In this document: piece by piece, positions 17,401 to 27,500 of the stretch
How positions within the stretch are numbered: the first letter of the stretch is position 1
How the letters are laid out: each line of letters starts with the position of its first letter
Assembly: GCA_000328365.1 (NCBI GenBank)
Contig: KB309137.1
Coordinates: 535,966 to 599,965, forward strand
DNA: 64,000 bases
Reading direction: 5' to 3'
Source: Capitella teleta
Lineage: Eukaryota; Annelida; Polychaeta; Capitellidae
Program-made: the position numbers and the translations under genes
The notes under the pieces: generated by a model
What the model was told of the DNA's origin: nothing
Seen by the model: the letters and a program-made list of their open reading frames with translations, nothing else
Databases searched by the model: none

Positions 17401-18173
17401 TGTGACCAGGCGTACCCAGAAGAAGAACCCTCTGAAGAACCATCTGTTGATGGAGAAGCTCAACCCCTACTCTCGCGTGCAGAAGAAGGCCGCCCGTCTC
17501 CTGCAGGCTGAGCGTCAGAAGAAGAAGCAAGCTCTGATCGACCAGAAGCGTGGCGTACGTATTTGGGATTGATGTGCCTTGAGGGTTGATTGCATGTTTG
17601 ATGTGTTGTCCTGCAGCTGGGTGCTAAAAAATACGCCTTTAAAGCTGATTACTACCAGCTGACTCCTGAGGAGGAATACGTACGATATTTAGCGTGTTTT
17701 TCTAGGAGGATGTTTTATTTTTTTTTATGATTTGCCAAGAGCTTCTTATTATTAAAGGCTTCCTTTTCTTATTTCTTTCCATGGCTTTGGAAGAATGTGA
17801 TGAATTTTTGTCCGTGTTTCAGAGATCCAGGACGAAACAACCCAACCATTTCTGATCTCTTCTGCCATCTGTATTCTGTTGAGATATTTGTAGTACCATA
17901 CTTACCTTCAGAGTTGCTCAATTAAGGATGCTGAGAATCCCTGATATCTCGGATTTGAAAAGGATTTTCCATCTGGGATCTATTGGCGTATTTCTGCTTG
18001 GAGATGGGCTTGTGTTTATTTGAGCTAGCATCACTCAGTTCTTGTTTCACATGTTGCATTTTCCTCTTCAGATTGCTACCCCAGTGGAAGGCCAGGGCAA
18101 AGGACGTCCCCGCAAGTCCACTGCCAAGAAAGCCCCCGCCAAGGGAAAGAAGTCCGCCAAGGGAAAGAAGTAA
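14493..18173 (+). CDS. RPL4: 60S ribosomal protein L4 (uL4), six coding exons
   Basis: uL4 lines part of the peptide exit tunnel of the large subunit. The first exon encodes only the initiator ATG (14493-14495). Others: 16253-16667, 16723-17218, 17395-17554, 17617-17679, 18072-18173; total 1239 nt, 412 residues (human 427). Family blocks include [14 protein letters not shown], the tunnel loop [20 protein letters not shown] and [36 protein letters not shown] and [20 protein letters not shown]. The tail is short and Lys-rich ([10 protein letters not shown]). Introns 1, 3 and 5 host U18-type snoRNAs; introns 2 and 4 are only about 55-62 bases. A poly(A) signal AATAAA lies at 18242-18247. Intron 1 holds a transposon and the sequencing gap. 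Confidence 0.98.
14897..14964 (+). ncRNA. SNORD18: U18-type C/D box snoRNA, copy A (RPL4 intron 1)
   Basis: C box ATGATGA at 14901-14907 and D box CTGA at 14957-14960, with the U18 guide TTGGTCCGTGTTT directly before a D'-like CAGA. The guide is complementary to the conserved 28S rRNA stretch AAACACGGACCAA and in vertebrates directs 2'-O-methylation there (human 28S A1313 by the usual numbering). Vertebrate RPL4 introns host the same snoRNA, so this is an ancient host-guest pairing. Confidence 0.9.
15213..16086. mobile_element. TAGC-ended TIR transposon (856 bp) with 9-bp TSD, in RPL4 intron 1
   Basis: The element runs 15222-16077. Identical 9-mers TGAGAACAG flank it at 15213-15221 and 16078-16086. 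Its termini are TAGCACAGATTCTCGGGC and, inverted, TAGCTGACATACTACAGC. Each end folds into a hairpin (left: 11-bp stem TCGGGCGAGGT/ACCTCGCCCGA at 15234-15261; right: CAGCGAG/CTCGCTG at 16040-16063) followed inward by ACGGTAAAC on both sides. A 9-bp duplication suggests a Mutator-like or Merlin-like family. I see no transposase, but 50 bases are unsequenced. A 60-bp derivative is at 33763-33822. Confidence 0.8.
15361..15410. other. assembly gap (50 N)
   Basis: A run of 50 undetermined bases inside the RPL4 intron 1 transposon. The round number suggests a gap of unknown true size. Confidence 0.99.
16097..16163 (+). ncRNA. SNORD18: U18-type C/D box snoRNA, copy B (RPL4 intron 1)
   Basis: C box ATGATGA at 16100-16106 and D box CTGA at 16156-16159, with the same 28S guide TTGGTCCGTGTTT. 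It differs from copy A at a single base between the boxes, yet the flanks are unrelated. It is therefore a real recent duplicate rather than the two edges of one collapsed assembly. It lies 11 bases beyond the right target duplication of the TAGC transposon. Confidence 0.88.
17255..17323 (+). ncRNA. SNORD18: U18-type C/D box snoRNA, copy C (RPL4 intron 3)
   Basis: C box GTGATGA at 17259-17265 and D box CTGA at 17316-17319. The guide is identical; the second half of the molecule differs from copies A and B (ACATAAGGACGATACCC), so only the 28S guide is under tight constraint. Confidence 0.9.
17793..17859 (+). ncRNA. SNORD18: U18-type C/D box snoRNA, copy D (RPL4 intron 5)
   Basis: C box GTGATGA at 17797-17803 and D box CTGA at 17852-17855. 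The guide reads TTTGTCCGTGTTT: one G of the usual GG is T, which shortens the perfect duplex at its outer edge. The second half (CAGGACGAAACAACCCAACC) is close to copies A and B. Confidence 0.87.
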
Positions 18174-18700
18174 ACACGTGCACTTCGAGAAACTCCTCAA
18201 TAGCGAATGAACTTGTTAATTTCGTTTTTTGAGTCGAGTTGAATAAAAAAAATTATGAATTTCTTTGTCTGGATTGGTTATTCTAAAACGGATTACTCTG
18301 TGCCAACCATGATTTAATATTGTGCTTTAGTAAATTGTGGAAAAAATTGGTATTTAATAGCTTGCCTCAAACTAGATTTTGACTAATGCCAGTGCAAGAA
18401 GTCTGATACGGTTTGGTCCACATGACTGAAGCAATCTAAATTAAACCTTCCCTGCCATAATTTACTTGTGTTAATAAGTACTGCTAATGCTGTCTGTATT
18501 CAATCTTCATTTTTTAATAATGTGCATTCATTTCTTCTTAACTGTCTATTTTGTGCTGCAATTTGTGTACATGGATTCAAACCCACAAAGATCAAATCTT
18601 GGCTCTTCTTTTTTATTTTATTTACATATTAAATGATCTAGAGATGTGTTCCGATTACATGTATTTTCATATTCTCATTGAACGCGTTTGATTCCAATGA
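18174..18700. other. RPL4 3' flank
   Basis: RPL4 3' UTR with AATAAA near 18242, then AT-rich DNA without a recognisable gene. Confidence 0.5.
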
Positions 18701-18990
18701 AGAGCTCCTAAATCGATAACTTTCAAAATAAATGTCAACAAATGAATAGCTTTATTCTAACAAGCTATCTATGAACATTTCTAAAACTAAATCTCGGATT
18801 TTTCATCAAGCAAAGAAGAACGTTAATCCTCCAAATATCGTAATTGAAAATGTTGCTGTTTATCTTGGCATAACCATCAACAAACATTTGTTCTGGAAAT
18901 CATACAAGGAATGTGTCAGATTGCAAGTATTCGTCAGATTGTCGTTCCAAAATATTGGAACGACAATCTGACGAATACTTGCTTCGATGC
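18701..18990 (+). mobile_element. LINE reverse-transcriptase remnant ending in a perfect fold-back
   Basis: The frame from about 18771 (NISKTKSRIFH...NIVIENVAVYLGITINKHLFWKSY) is the C-terminal RT motif of non-LTR elements: KTK.M.FH, then the Y(K)YLGI.ID..L.W block. The frame runs straight into a perfect 60-bp inverted repeat at 18923-18982. The rest of the element is absent. Confidence 0.6.
18923..18982. repeat. perfect 28-bp-arm inverted repeat with a 4-base loop
   Basis: The left arm 18923-18950 (starting GCAAGTATTCGTCAGATTG) and right arm 18955-18982 are exact reverse complements around AATA. No mismatch is seen in 28 pairs. Confidence 0.95.
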
Positions 18991-19951
18991 AGAACGGCAG
19001 AAAGCACTTGACCACACCGAGTGCTGAGGTTATACATGTAGTACCTACAGTATAATAATTATGAATTATGTAAGTGAGAAGCCAAGAGAAATGCGACAAT
19101 TCACGAGAACAAAAGAACGATGTCATTCTCTTTGAGATCAATACTCGAATGCTTATAGGGGTCACATGATCAGTCAGAATTGAAGCCAGATTTTATGGGA
19201 ACAGCTTAATGGAAACCGGACATGCTTTATGCTATAAATAGCCTTTAATAGTCCCCTTAAAGTTCAAGCTACTGCGAATGGGCGCTTTTATATTGGGCTT
19301 TAACATTTCTATTGGCAGAAACATTGATTAAACTTAGAAAAAAACAAAAACAAAAACAAAAAAACGTTTCTTTAGAATCGAAACTAAATAAGGAGACTAG
19401 CGTGATGTCATTTCGGTGGCTGGCCGCCCGGCCAAGATACGGAAGGCAAAACATGTGTGCTATTAATTATAATTGCAAAGCAATTTTACACAAGTCACAA
19501 GTCTAGGAAATTTTAATTTGTGGACGCCTTTATTTAGGGGCGCACTTTGTGATTGTGATCAAATTATAAGACAAAATATTTCTCATTCTCTCTTTTAAGC
19601 GGATAATCATTCTTGAATCATATCCTAATACATGTATGCATAGTACATGTTTATGTACCTTCAGTCTTCCGCAATAACCTGGTGACATTACTTATGCACA
19701 CAAGAGGGATGCATCAAGTAAGTGTAACAGACATCAATTGAATCAAGAATACAAGTAAAAGGACCCAGAGCACTTTGATTATATTTATTTTGATCAAATC
19801 ATTGAATTTCGAAATGCAAAGCAAGGTGAAACAAAAGCAAAAAAAAAAAAAAAAAAAAAATCCTACATATATACAAAATGTTCTATTTAGTATCTGTAAA
19901 TGCAAACAACAAAGCAATATCAAATTCCAGCATTCCAGCCAGCCAGAAATT
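18991..19951. other. intergenic, SELENBP1 3' flank
   Basis: No gene seen. Contains A-rich simple sequence at 19338-19364 and a poly(A) run at 19839-19860. Part may be the SELENBP1 3' UTR (minus strand). Confidence 0.4.
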
Positions 19952-22900
19952 TTAAATCCAGATATCTGAAGTGCAGTCTCCGCCCGGGTACCTCATTTCG
20001 TGGGCCAACGCGGGTCCCAAGGGCTCTTTACCGAAATCAATGGCGAAATTTTTGTTCACTTGGAGACCTCCCTTCTCAGTATCCACGTCCACAACGAGCA
20101 TAAAAGCGCCCTTCCTGTGAAATTCATAAATGTAAATACATATACAGCCGGTATATAATACAACGAGGCTTACTTTGCCAATTCAGGGTAGAACTGTTTG
20201 TCCCACACGCTGAACAATGAGGTGGTCACGTAGAGGCGTTTGCCGTCTAAGCTTAGCTGTAGCATTTGAGGTCCACCCTCAACACGCACGCCTCGCAAAA
20301 CCAGCGGAGGAGGCTGGGCCTGTGGAAACAATATCATTTTCATACTGTACGTGTACACAAATATTATACGACTCACTGTCATTTCAGTATCAGCGGTGAC
20401 CTTGACTTCACGATCGGATGAGATCAAACCACTAAGGAAAACCTGAAAAGTTTAAATGACGCATACGTTCAGTCAGCATTGCAGTGCCCTATGCATGTAC
20501 ATACCTGTCCGACTAGTTTAGGTTTTCTTGGGTTGGTGATGTCGTACTGGCGGATGTCACCATGGAACCAGTTGCTCATGTACAGGTATTTGTCATCCAA
20601 GGAAAGAAGAATATCTGTGATCAGACCTGGAAGACACAGAGATTAAATTCACCCTTAACAAACTTCTTCGCTTACCAGGACACTCGGGAAGAATCCAATT
20701 TTCCACCTTCTTCGTCGGAATCTGGATGACCTTTTCAGCGTCCCATCTGCCATCCTACAGAATCATATCAAACGTTTATAGGTGAACTGAATTACACGTG
20801 TCACTCACTGGCTTCCTGAAAATGTGGAAGATGCTGGAGCTCAGAGCACAGCCAACAAAGCCGTGGGGTTGGTCTGGGTCGTGCAGGAAGCGGACTTCGA
20901 GAGGGAGAAGCCCCTCTGGGCCTAGATCGATTCTCTGTTCAAGTTCATGGGTCGTCCAGTTCCATACGTTGAGGAATCGTCCATAGTGACCTAAGCAAAG
21001 AAAATGCTAGTGTTGATCCTGAATAAAATTGTGCACGTACCCTCAGCAACATCTTGCGGATTGAAGCCCTTGAAGATCTTGTGTGGAGCACCCCATTCAG
21101 TGCTGACCATCACGTTGAACCGGGGCTGGTACCAGAAATCGTAGCCAAACTGCGCAGTGATTCGATCTTTCTCCCAGGTGCCGACAACATTGAACTTCTC
21201 ACCATCCAAGAGAACGAATCCAGCTGAAATTCAAACAAACCGCGATTTTTATGCAAACACCAATAACACACAACCTTTGCACCTTTTGGGTTACGGTATT
21301 GGTCACCAATGGAGCTGATCATGATCTGACCAGAGCCAAGGCAATGGGCAGTATGCAGCATTCCGAATCCTGTCTTAGCGTGAATCTCTTCGGGTTCCAC
21401 GATCTGAAACCACACAATAAAAGATACTAAAAGACAATGTTTCCAATTGCTAACGTGGTGGATGCGGGGGGCTTTAGGATCCGTCACCAAATCGACGATG
21501 TAAACCCGATCGCTGCCCAAACATGGAAGAACGAGGTATTTGCGAGCTTTGTTCGGATTGTCGAAGCAGCTGGAGCAAGCGTTGTATCCAGTGTGGTGAA
21601 TCTCATCGCCGATGTACGGCATCGGGAGACGATGAATGACCTGCAAATGGCATTCACTGATTACATTGTATACATGAATGAAAAAGTGTGCACATGGCAA
21701 ACGCAAATCATTTCATATAGACTCATTGTAGACCATACTTAGTACTAAGTCTGACCTGACTGTAGGTGGGAGATTCAGGGTCGATGTCGATGGTGCTGAG
21801 GTAGTCAGGGTGCTTCTTGCTTTCACCATCCATGTTGCACCGGATACAAGTGACGTAGATCAACTTTTCCCGAGGTCCGTTCAGGAAGGCGTCCATGGCA
21901 GTGGCATAGCCAGGACCGCCTTTGCAGCACGACTTCGTCTCTGCGTGGCGAAAAAAAAAACAAAAACAAAAAAAAACAAAACAATACGTTCATTTCCATG
22001 ATTGATTGACATCCTATTTCATGTAGCCATTTTTAATGGGTAGTATTTACTACAAACCCTTCGATTATAAGTTCCAACTCCTAAACTTTTCTCGATTAGA
22101 AGTTGTTTGCTACGGTGAATATCAATTAAACTAACAACGATTCAATTTCGTCTTAAATTATTTTTATTAGCTTTCAGCCAAACGTCGCACATGCCCGATG
22201 CTGCACTGAATGCGTGTACGGAGTATGACCGACATTCAAAGTTCCCGAAAAAACTGGAATGTCGTCCGTGGAGAAGAGTAGTCGTGTTTGGGTTAGCAAT
22301 CAAACATGTTAGTGGAATCAATCCCGGATCGATATATGAGATCATGTACAAGCTAATCCTGTTTTTATATATGATTTCCCATAGCCGCTCGGAATGAACG
22401 TGTGCCATTAAAATTATGCTTTTGATGGAGCGAAAAGATGTCGTGCCCGATCTGATGTGGTGGATATCAGAGCAACAGAAGTTCTGATTCATCTCGGTTC
22501 AAGATTATTTTTCGTTGTGTGAACCAAAAGTGAGTTGACATTGAAGCCCATGTGTCAAATTTGGGTTCTATATTTTTTCTCAATTCCTAATGTTTGCGAA
22601 ATTATTTTTCTTCTGAAACACTGTCCTAGCCATAGGCCCGCTAAGTATATTCAGGCCAATTGTCAGCAATCTGTGTCAGCGATTTCTTTGTTAGCCAGCA
22701 AACATTTCTATCGCCTCACTATCGTAGCAAAATTCAGCAGTTGCAAGGCCATTATTTTATAAGATCTAATCAGGTTGTTTTTCCGCCCCAAATAGAGACG
22801 AGTTATTTAAAGATCTCGCAGCTGTCAACAACCAGCGGAAGACAGCCAACACACCCAATTCGCTAGAATCAAGGGTATTGGATTAGTCGGCATGCATTCG

Positions 22901-23895
22901 ATGGTACGGGTACAAAAATGTGCTAGATGGTACCAAACAGTGCAATTTTTATTATATTATGCATGTACATTCTGATTTTTGAAACATCTACAGCTACACG
23001 TATGTGGTGTTTGGAGAAAAAACTATTATGCGGAAAGCTTCACGCAAAAACAAACCAGTTTTTGTGTATAATCATATTATCTAACGTTAGACATATCCTT
23101 TCACACGAGTGTCACCACCAGAAGGGAAATGTCGCTTTGCATAATTTGCAATTTTGCATGTTTTGTAAGATGCATTCTGAATGCATATAAATATAAAACA
23201 CTGCTTCTGGTATCCCGTAATCCGAATTTAAAATCTCGCAAGGGGCACGGTGGAAATCCCCTCCGTTGCGACCAGAGGGAGGGAGGCTTGCCTGAACCCC
23301 AGGTTTCTATTTTCTTAATTTTTATTTAGTTTTAATAGACCCACTTCAGACATTTCGATGATGACTGGACAGAAAAATAAACAAATTAGACATCGGAGTT
23401 CAGGCAACAAAATAAAAACAGGAGCCCACAATGAACGTACAATTATGCAATCAGCATTACATTGAGGTTATGCTCGAAGTCATTGGAATATCCATTATAT
23501 ACAATTTAAAACCAACCTGACTCATTCTGATTACAGAAGGTTAGTTGGGCATCCATGGCGCTGCACTAAATTTTTGCGGAAGAGTGGCTCCCCACAAGCG
23601 CTTTTATAGGCCTGACACAGTATTCAGAACTACTACGTACATATTATAGATACCTGGATCATTTATAATTTTATATGTAGTCATGCATGACATGGCAACT
23701 TTTTGCACCAACAGTTTACTTACTGTTTCGAGGCCCAATTTCATATCATGAAGCATACATATGTTAGCATATTCAGGGGCGGAAATGTTGCATGAACATA
23801 ATATTATATCGTTGCGAATGCCACTTACCAGTTGCAGACATATTAGCCGCAGCCAGAGCTTTGGTGACGCTTTCTACTCGATCTTTTGCAGCCAT
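19952..23895 (-). CDS. SELENBP1: selenium-binding protein 1 / methanethiol oxidase
   Basis: SELENBP1 family proteins are cytosolic beta-propeller enzymes; the human member oxidises methanethiol to formaldehyde, H2S and H2O2. About ten exons encode the full protein of roughly 475-480 residues: a short N-terminal exon (23829-23895, [14 protein letters not shown]), then 21756-21940 with [20 protein letters not shown], then [49 protein letters not shown]...[68 protein letters not shown], and the terminal [21 protein letters not shown]. The metal/Se-linked CSSC motif is kept. Intron 1 is about 1.9 kb and contains a second first exon. The last coding base is in the stop at 19952-19954. Confidence 0.96.
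23517..23556 (-). CDS. SELENBP1: alternative first coding exon of SELENBP1
   Basis: Within SELENBP1 intron 1, an ATG at 23554-23556 opens [13 protein letters not shown] and runs to a GT donor (23511-23516). It ends one base into a codon, exactly like the upstream first exon, so both splice in frame to [17 protein letters not shown] box sits 45 bases upstream of this ATG. Inference: a second promoter and N-terminus; expression is unproven. Confidence 0.55.
23602..23608 (-). promoter_or_regulatory. TATA box for the alternative SELENBP1 first exon
   Basis: TATAAAA on the minus strand in the context GGCCTATAAAAGCGC. Placement predicts transcription starting about 20 bases before the internal ATG at 23556. 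Confidence 0.5.
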
Positions 23896-24554
23896 GATTG
23901 CGGTGACGACTGAACCGGTGCTCGAGGGTCCTACAGCTGCCTTGACTTACTTTTCAAGTTTTAAGAAGAAGAAAAATACACTGACAGCCAGCGCTTCGGT
24001 CTGGTAGTGGCCAGATAGCTGATAAGCAATTCAATCACGTGAATGCCTCGGGTACGATGGACTGATAACGGCCCATAGGCATTACATATTGCGTTCAGTG
24101 ATTCAGAAACGTGTAAGGTTAATGAAATGCAAGCAAACCGCATTACTTTTTGATTGGTCTGGAATATAATTTTTCCGCTGTCTAATTACATGTTGTACTG
24201 GGTTTTTTCCCCCTCACTTCTGAAACAGACACATCAAAAATCTATTATTGTACTTTATCAGCATATTTCATTACGCATGCTAACTACCAGGGGTATACTA
24301 ATCTGGCAACTTAAAACAAGCCTGTACATAATTTGAGACTTTAACTTATTAACGACCGAAAATAAGTGCAGTTCACAAATGTTACCTCACTGAACGCACA
24401 GAATCAGGTTGATTGAAGCGAGGATTTCTTTTCATATGCATAAAATGAATGAAAAGCAGGTTAATGTGTCTTGAATTTAAGCCAAAAACACAAATACGCA
24501 TCTAGCAATAATTTATTCATAAAAATACATGTATTAACTCTGCAGGTAATGACG
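23896..24554. other. SELENBP1 upstream region / RTEL1 3' flank
   Basis: Both neighbours are on the minus strand. A GTAAGT-like donor on the minus strand near 23945-23951 suggests a spliced 5' UTR for SELENBP1. No separate gene seen. Confidence 0.35.
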
Positions 24555-27500
24555 TCAGGGGAGATTCGTGGCGGGAGGGGCGTTATTCAGGGGGCCCGAA
24601 TTGAAGTAGAGGCGCTTCAACTGGCGAAACTTGGTCGTTTGTCCGCACTCAGGACAAGCGTGCTTTTCCTGTGACATAAAAATTAATTAATTCATAGTAA
24701 AAGGGAGATTGATGGATAGAATGCTCACGGGTATGGTCTGCTTCCAGCACTTCATGCAGGCAATATGGCCGCAAGCAGCTCGGCAAGGAGAAGACGCAGG
24801 AGACAAACACTTGCAACACGTGTAACCTGGGGAAAATGATTCAATTAATACAAACGATGAGCAAACAAGCTGCGATGAAAATTATGCAACACGCTCTGTA
24901 TTTGGTATGCTTGTTTTTAGTATTTGTTGATTTAATATGTGATGAATGAATACTGGTGATGGTCTACGGCACTCTTGACACTATAGCACAATATAATTGC
25001 CTCAAACAGTCGGAAAAATAATAAATTGTCATTACAGAGTAACGGTAAAAGTATATCGTCCACGAACTCAATTAAGACTAGACATAAAGCTATAGACATA
25101 CATAAAGCTACTGATAGCAGAGATGGATCTCAGTCTTATCGAGTACTACAAGGTGTAATATTTTATGTCCATTATATACCTTCAATATCTATTTTGGTGG
25201 AGACTTGAATAATTGCTTTGCAAATACGGGTTAAAAACTGACCGGTATCAAAGAAAAGATAAAGAAGTGGCCATGGCAAAGGTCAGGCCACTGAATAAAT
25301 TCAGGCGAAACTCAGCGCAAACTACGCTTAACACGTCAACAAAAGTGAAGCACAAGTGCAGGACATGGGACGCCTCATCCCATGCTGTGATCATGCAAGT
25401 CATCGATTTCCAAGACTCCAACTAGACAGATCCAACCAGGGAGTGCCAAAGAAGCTCACATAACTGACACCCACCTCACGAGAAACAGACGTCGATCAAA
25501 TTTATATCACAAAGCTGCTCAGACGATCGGTGAGCAGCCGATTTTTGTCTGGTTCCACTGTCGCTTCATTGATGGTGACACCACCGACAAAGAGTCGATG
25601 GGTAATGAAAAAATACTGGAGGGCCTTGAGAGGACTTCTTGTTGCGGCTAAATGCTCCGCCTTTGGGGATTATCATTAACTAATACTGCTTTTGAATTTG
25701 AAGACAAGTGATCATGCATATCCTTTGTCCAGTTCATCATCAGTTAATGATTATTTACGAGCAGAGAAAGCTCCGAAGACGTCCTTTTTCTCATGTGTTG
25801 TTTCATGACTAATCAAGTTGATGAAGAAGCTGAAGATTGCAATATAGACCCCGAAGCCAGCCAGCTGATCGCTTTGTGGCTGGTAAAAGAACTGCTGGGA
25901 TTTTAGGACGGATTACGAAAAGGGGGGATAACATGACGCGAATTAACGGGGTCTGACTGTAAATCTATTCATTTATTTATTTATTCATTCATTCCTTCAT
26001 TCATGACCCCAGGTGAGGTGCATTTGTTAATCAGACACCCTCAGTAATCCAACCAGAACCATTGACAACAAACCTGGTCAGATCAATGAGGGCCGACTGT
26101 ACCAACACGATACGTTCAAAATCCATATAAAACAATGAACAAAATACCTGAGCCTGCGGAAAACAAATGCTTCATATCTGGGTCCATGTTGCCTTTTGCT
26201 AATCTCTCTGCTTTGAGCCCCTCAGGATTGCAGAGAGTGTTTTCACCTGATGCTGAACACTTTGCAGAACTTGGCTCAGAGAAATTCTGAAACGATTCCT
26301 TAACACCAATCACAGCAATCGGGAGCAAAAATGAGTGCCGCACCTCCGCGTCCTTTGATCTCTTGTCAACTGGACCATCTTCATCAGATTTCCTCCTCTT
26401 GGTCGACCCTTCCTTCTCGCATCCTTCGCCAGTTAACGACAACGAGAGTTGGCTGAACTTTGTTTTATCTCTTTCTCGTACAAAACGGAAGAAGGCTGAT
26501 GAAAGAAAACAATGAAGTGCAATCAAAGCAGTGGATGACACGTACCTCTGAAGAGAGGGTACTTGGCAGGGTTGTCAGTGAACAAATCAGCGACTATTGC
26601 AACCATGGCGTCATAATCGTGACTGGTTTTGTACGCCCTCATGGCATGGACAAATTGCTTGTATGAATCCACACTCAGCGTTTTCTTCACCTACGTGTAT
26701 TTAAGCGTTAATTAATCGCAAAGTGATCGAGGGCAGAAAAACCTACATTGGCCAAATACTCTTCTGCTGACTGCAGGTTTTCCTTCGTGACGTCTGTTGA
26801 TTGCTTTAATCCCTGCATGATTTGACGTTAAAAATAGGAAATGGCAAACACAAAAAGAAAAAGAGGAAATCGCAAAAAAGCAAACCTTGATCATAATTTT
26901 CCTTTTGCTTTTTTGTGATGCTTCTTGAATCTTAGGGGCTAAACATTCAACCTGAAAGTCATGAAATGTATAACCAGGTTTAATTGTGAGGTGTACAGAA
27001 ACATACAGTCGCCTGTTCATCTAGATCTAGAGGGTTACAGTGATCCTAAAAGAGACAAATGAAATTGGATGAGTGTTCAAACAGTTGGATGAAACCTCAG
27101 ATGATGAAAGTGCAGAGAGCAGGTTTTGATCTTTGCTGATGGTCTTGGAGGTATATGGAATATCGTACTGCGCTCCTAGTCGTTTCAGTGACAGCTCTGC
27201 CGCTTCTGCAGATGGTGAAAACACAGATAAATATAATTAACAAATGCCGTTGTTATATGGTGAAGAATAAACACGGAATTTACCATCAAACTATACTAAT
27301 TTTACATTGTGACAAATACCTTTTTTCTTCAAGCTCGGAACTTCGGAGAGAACAGATGATGATTTCTTGAGATCAGTGAGAGAGGCGAACGAGGGTTGGA
27401 AGTGAGCTCCTTCACATCCAGCACATCCAGCTGGCATCCGGTGTTTGGATGGTCGCGGCTGAGGCATCTGAATAAACAACACAGGCATCACTGCGGCTGC

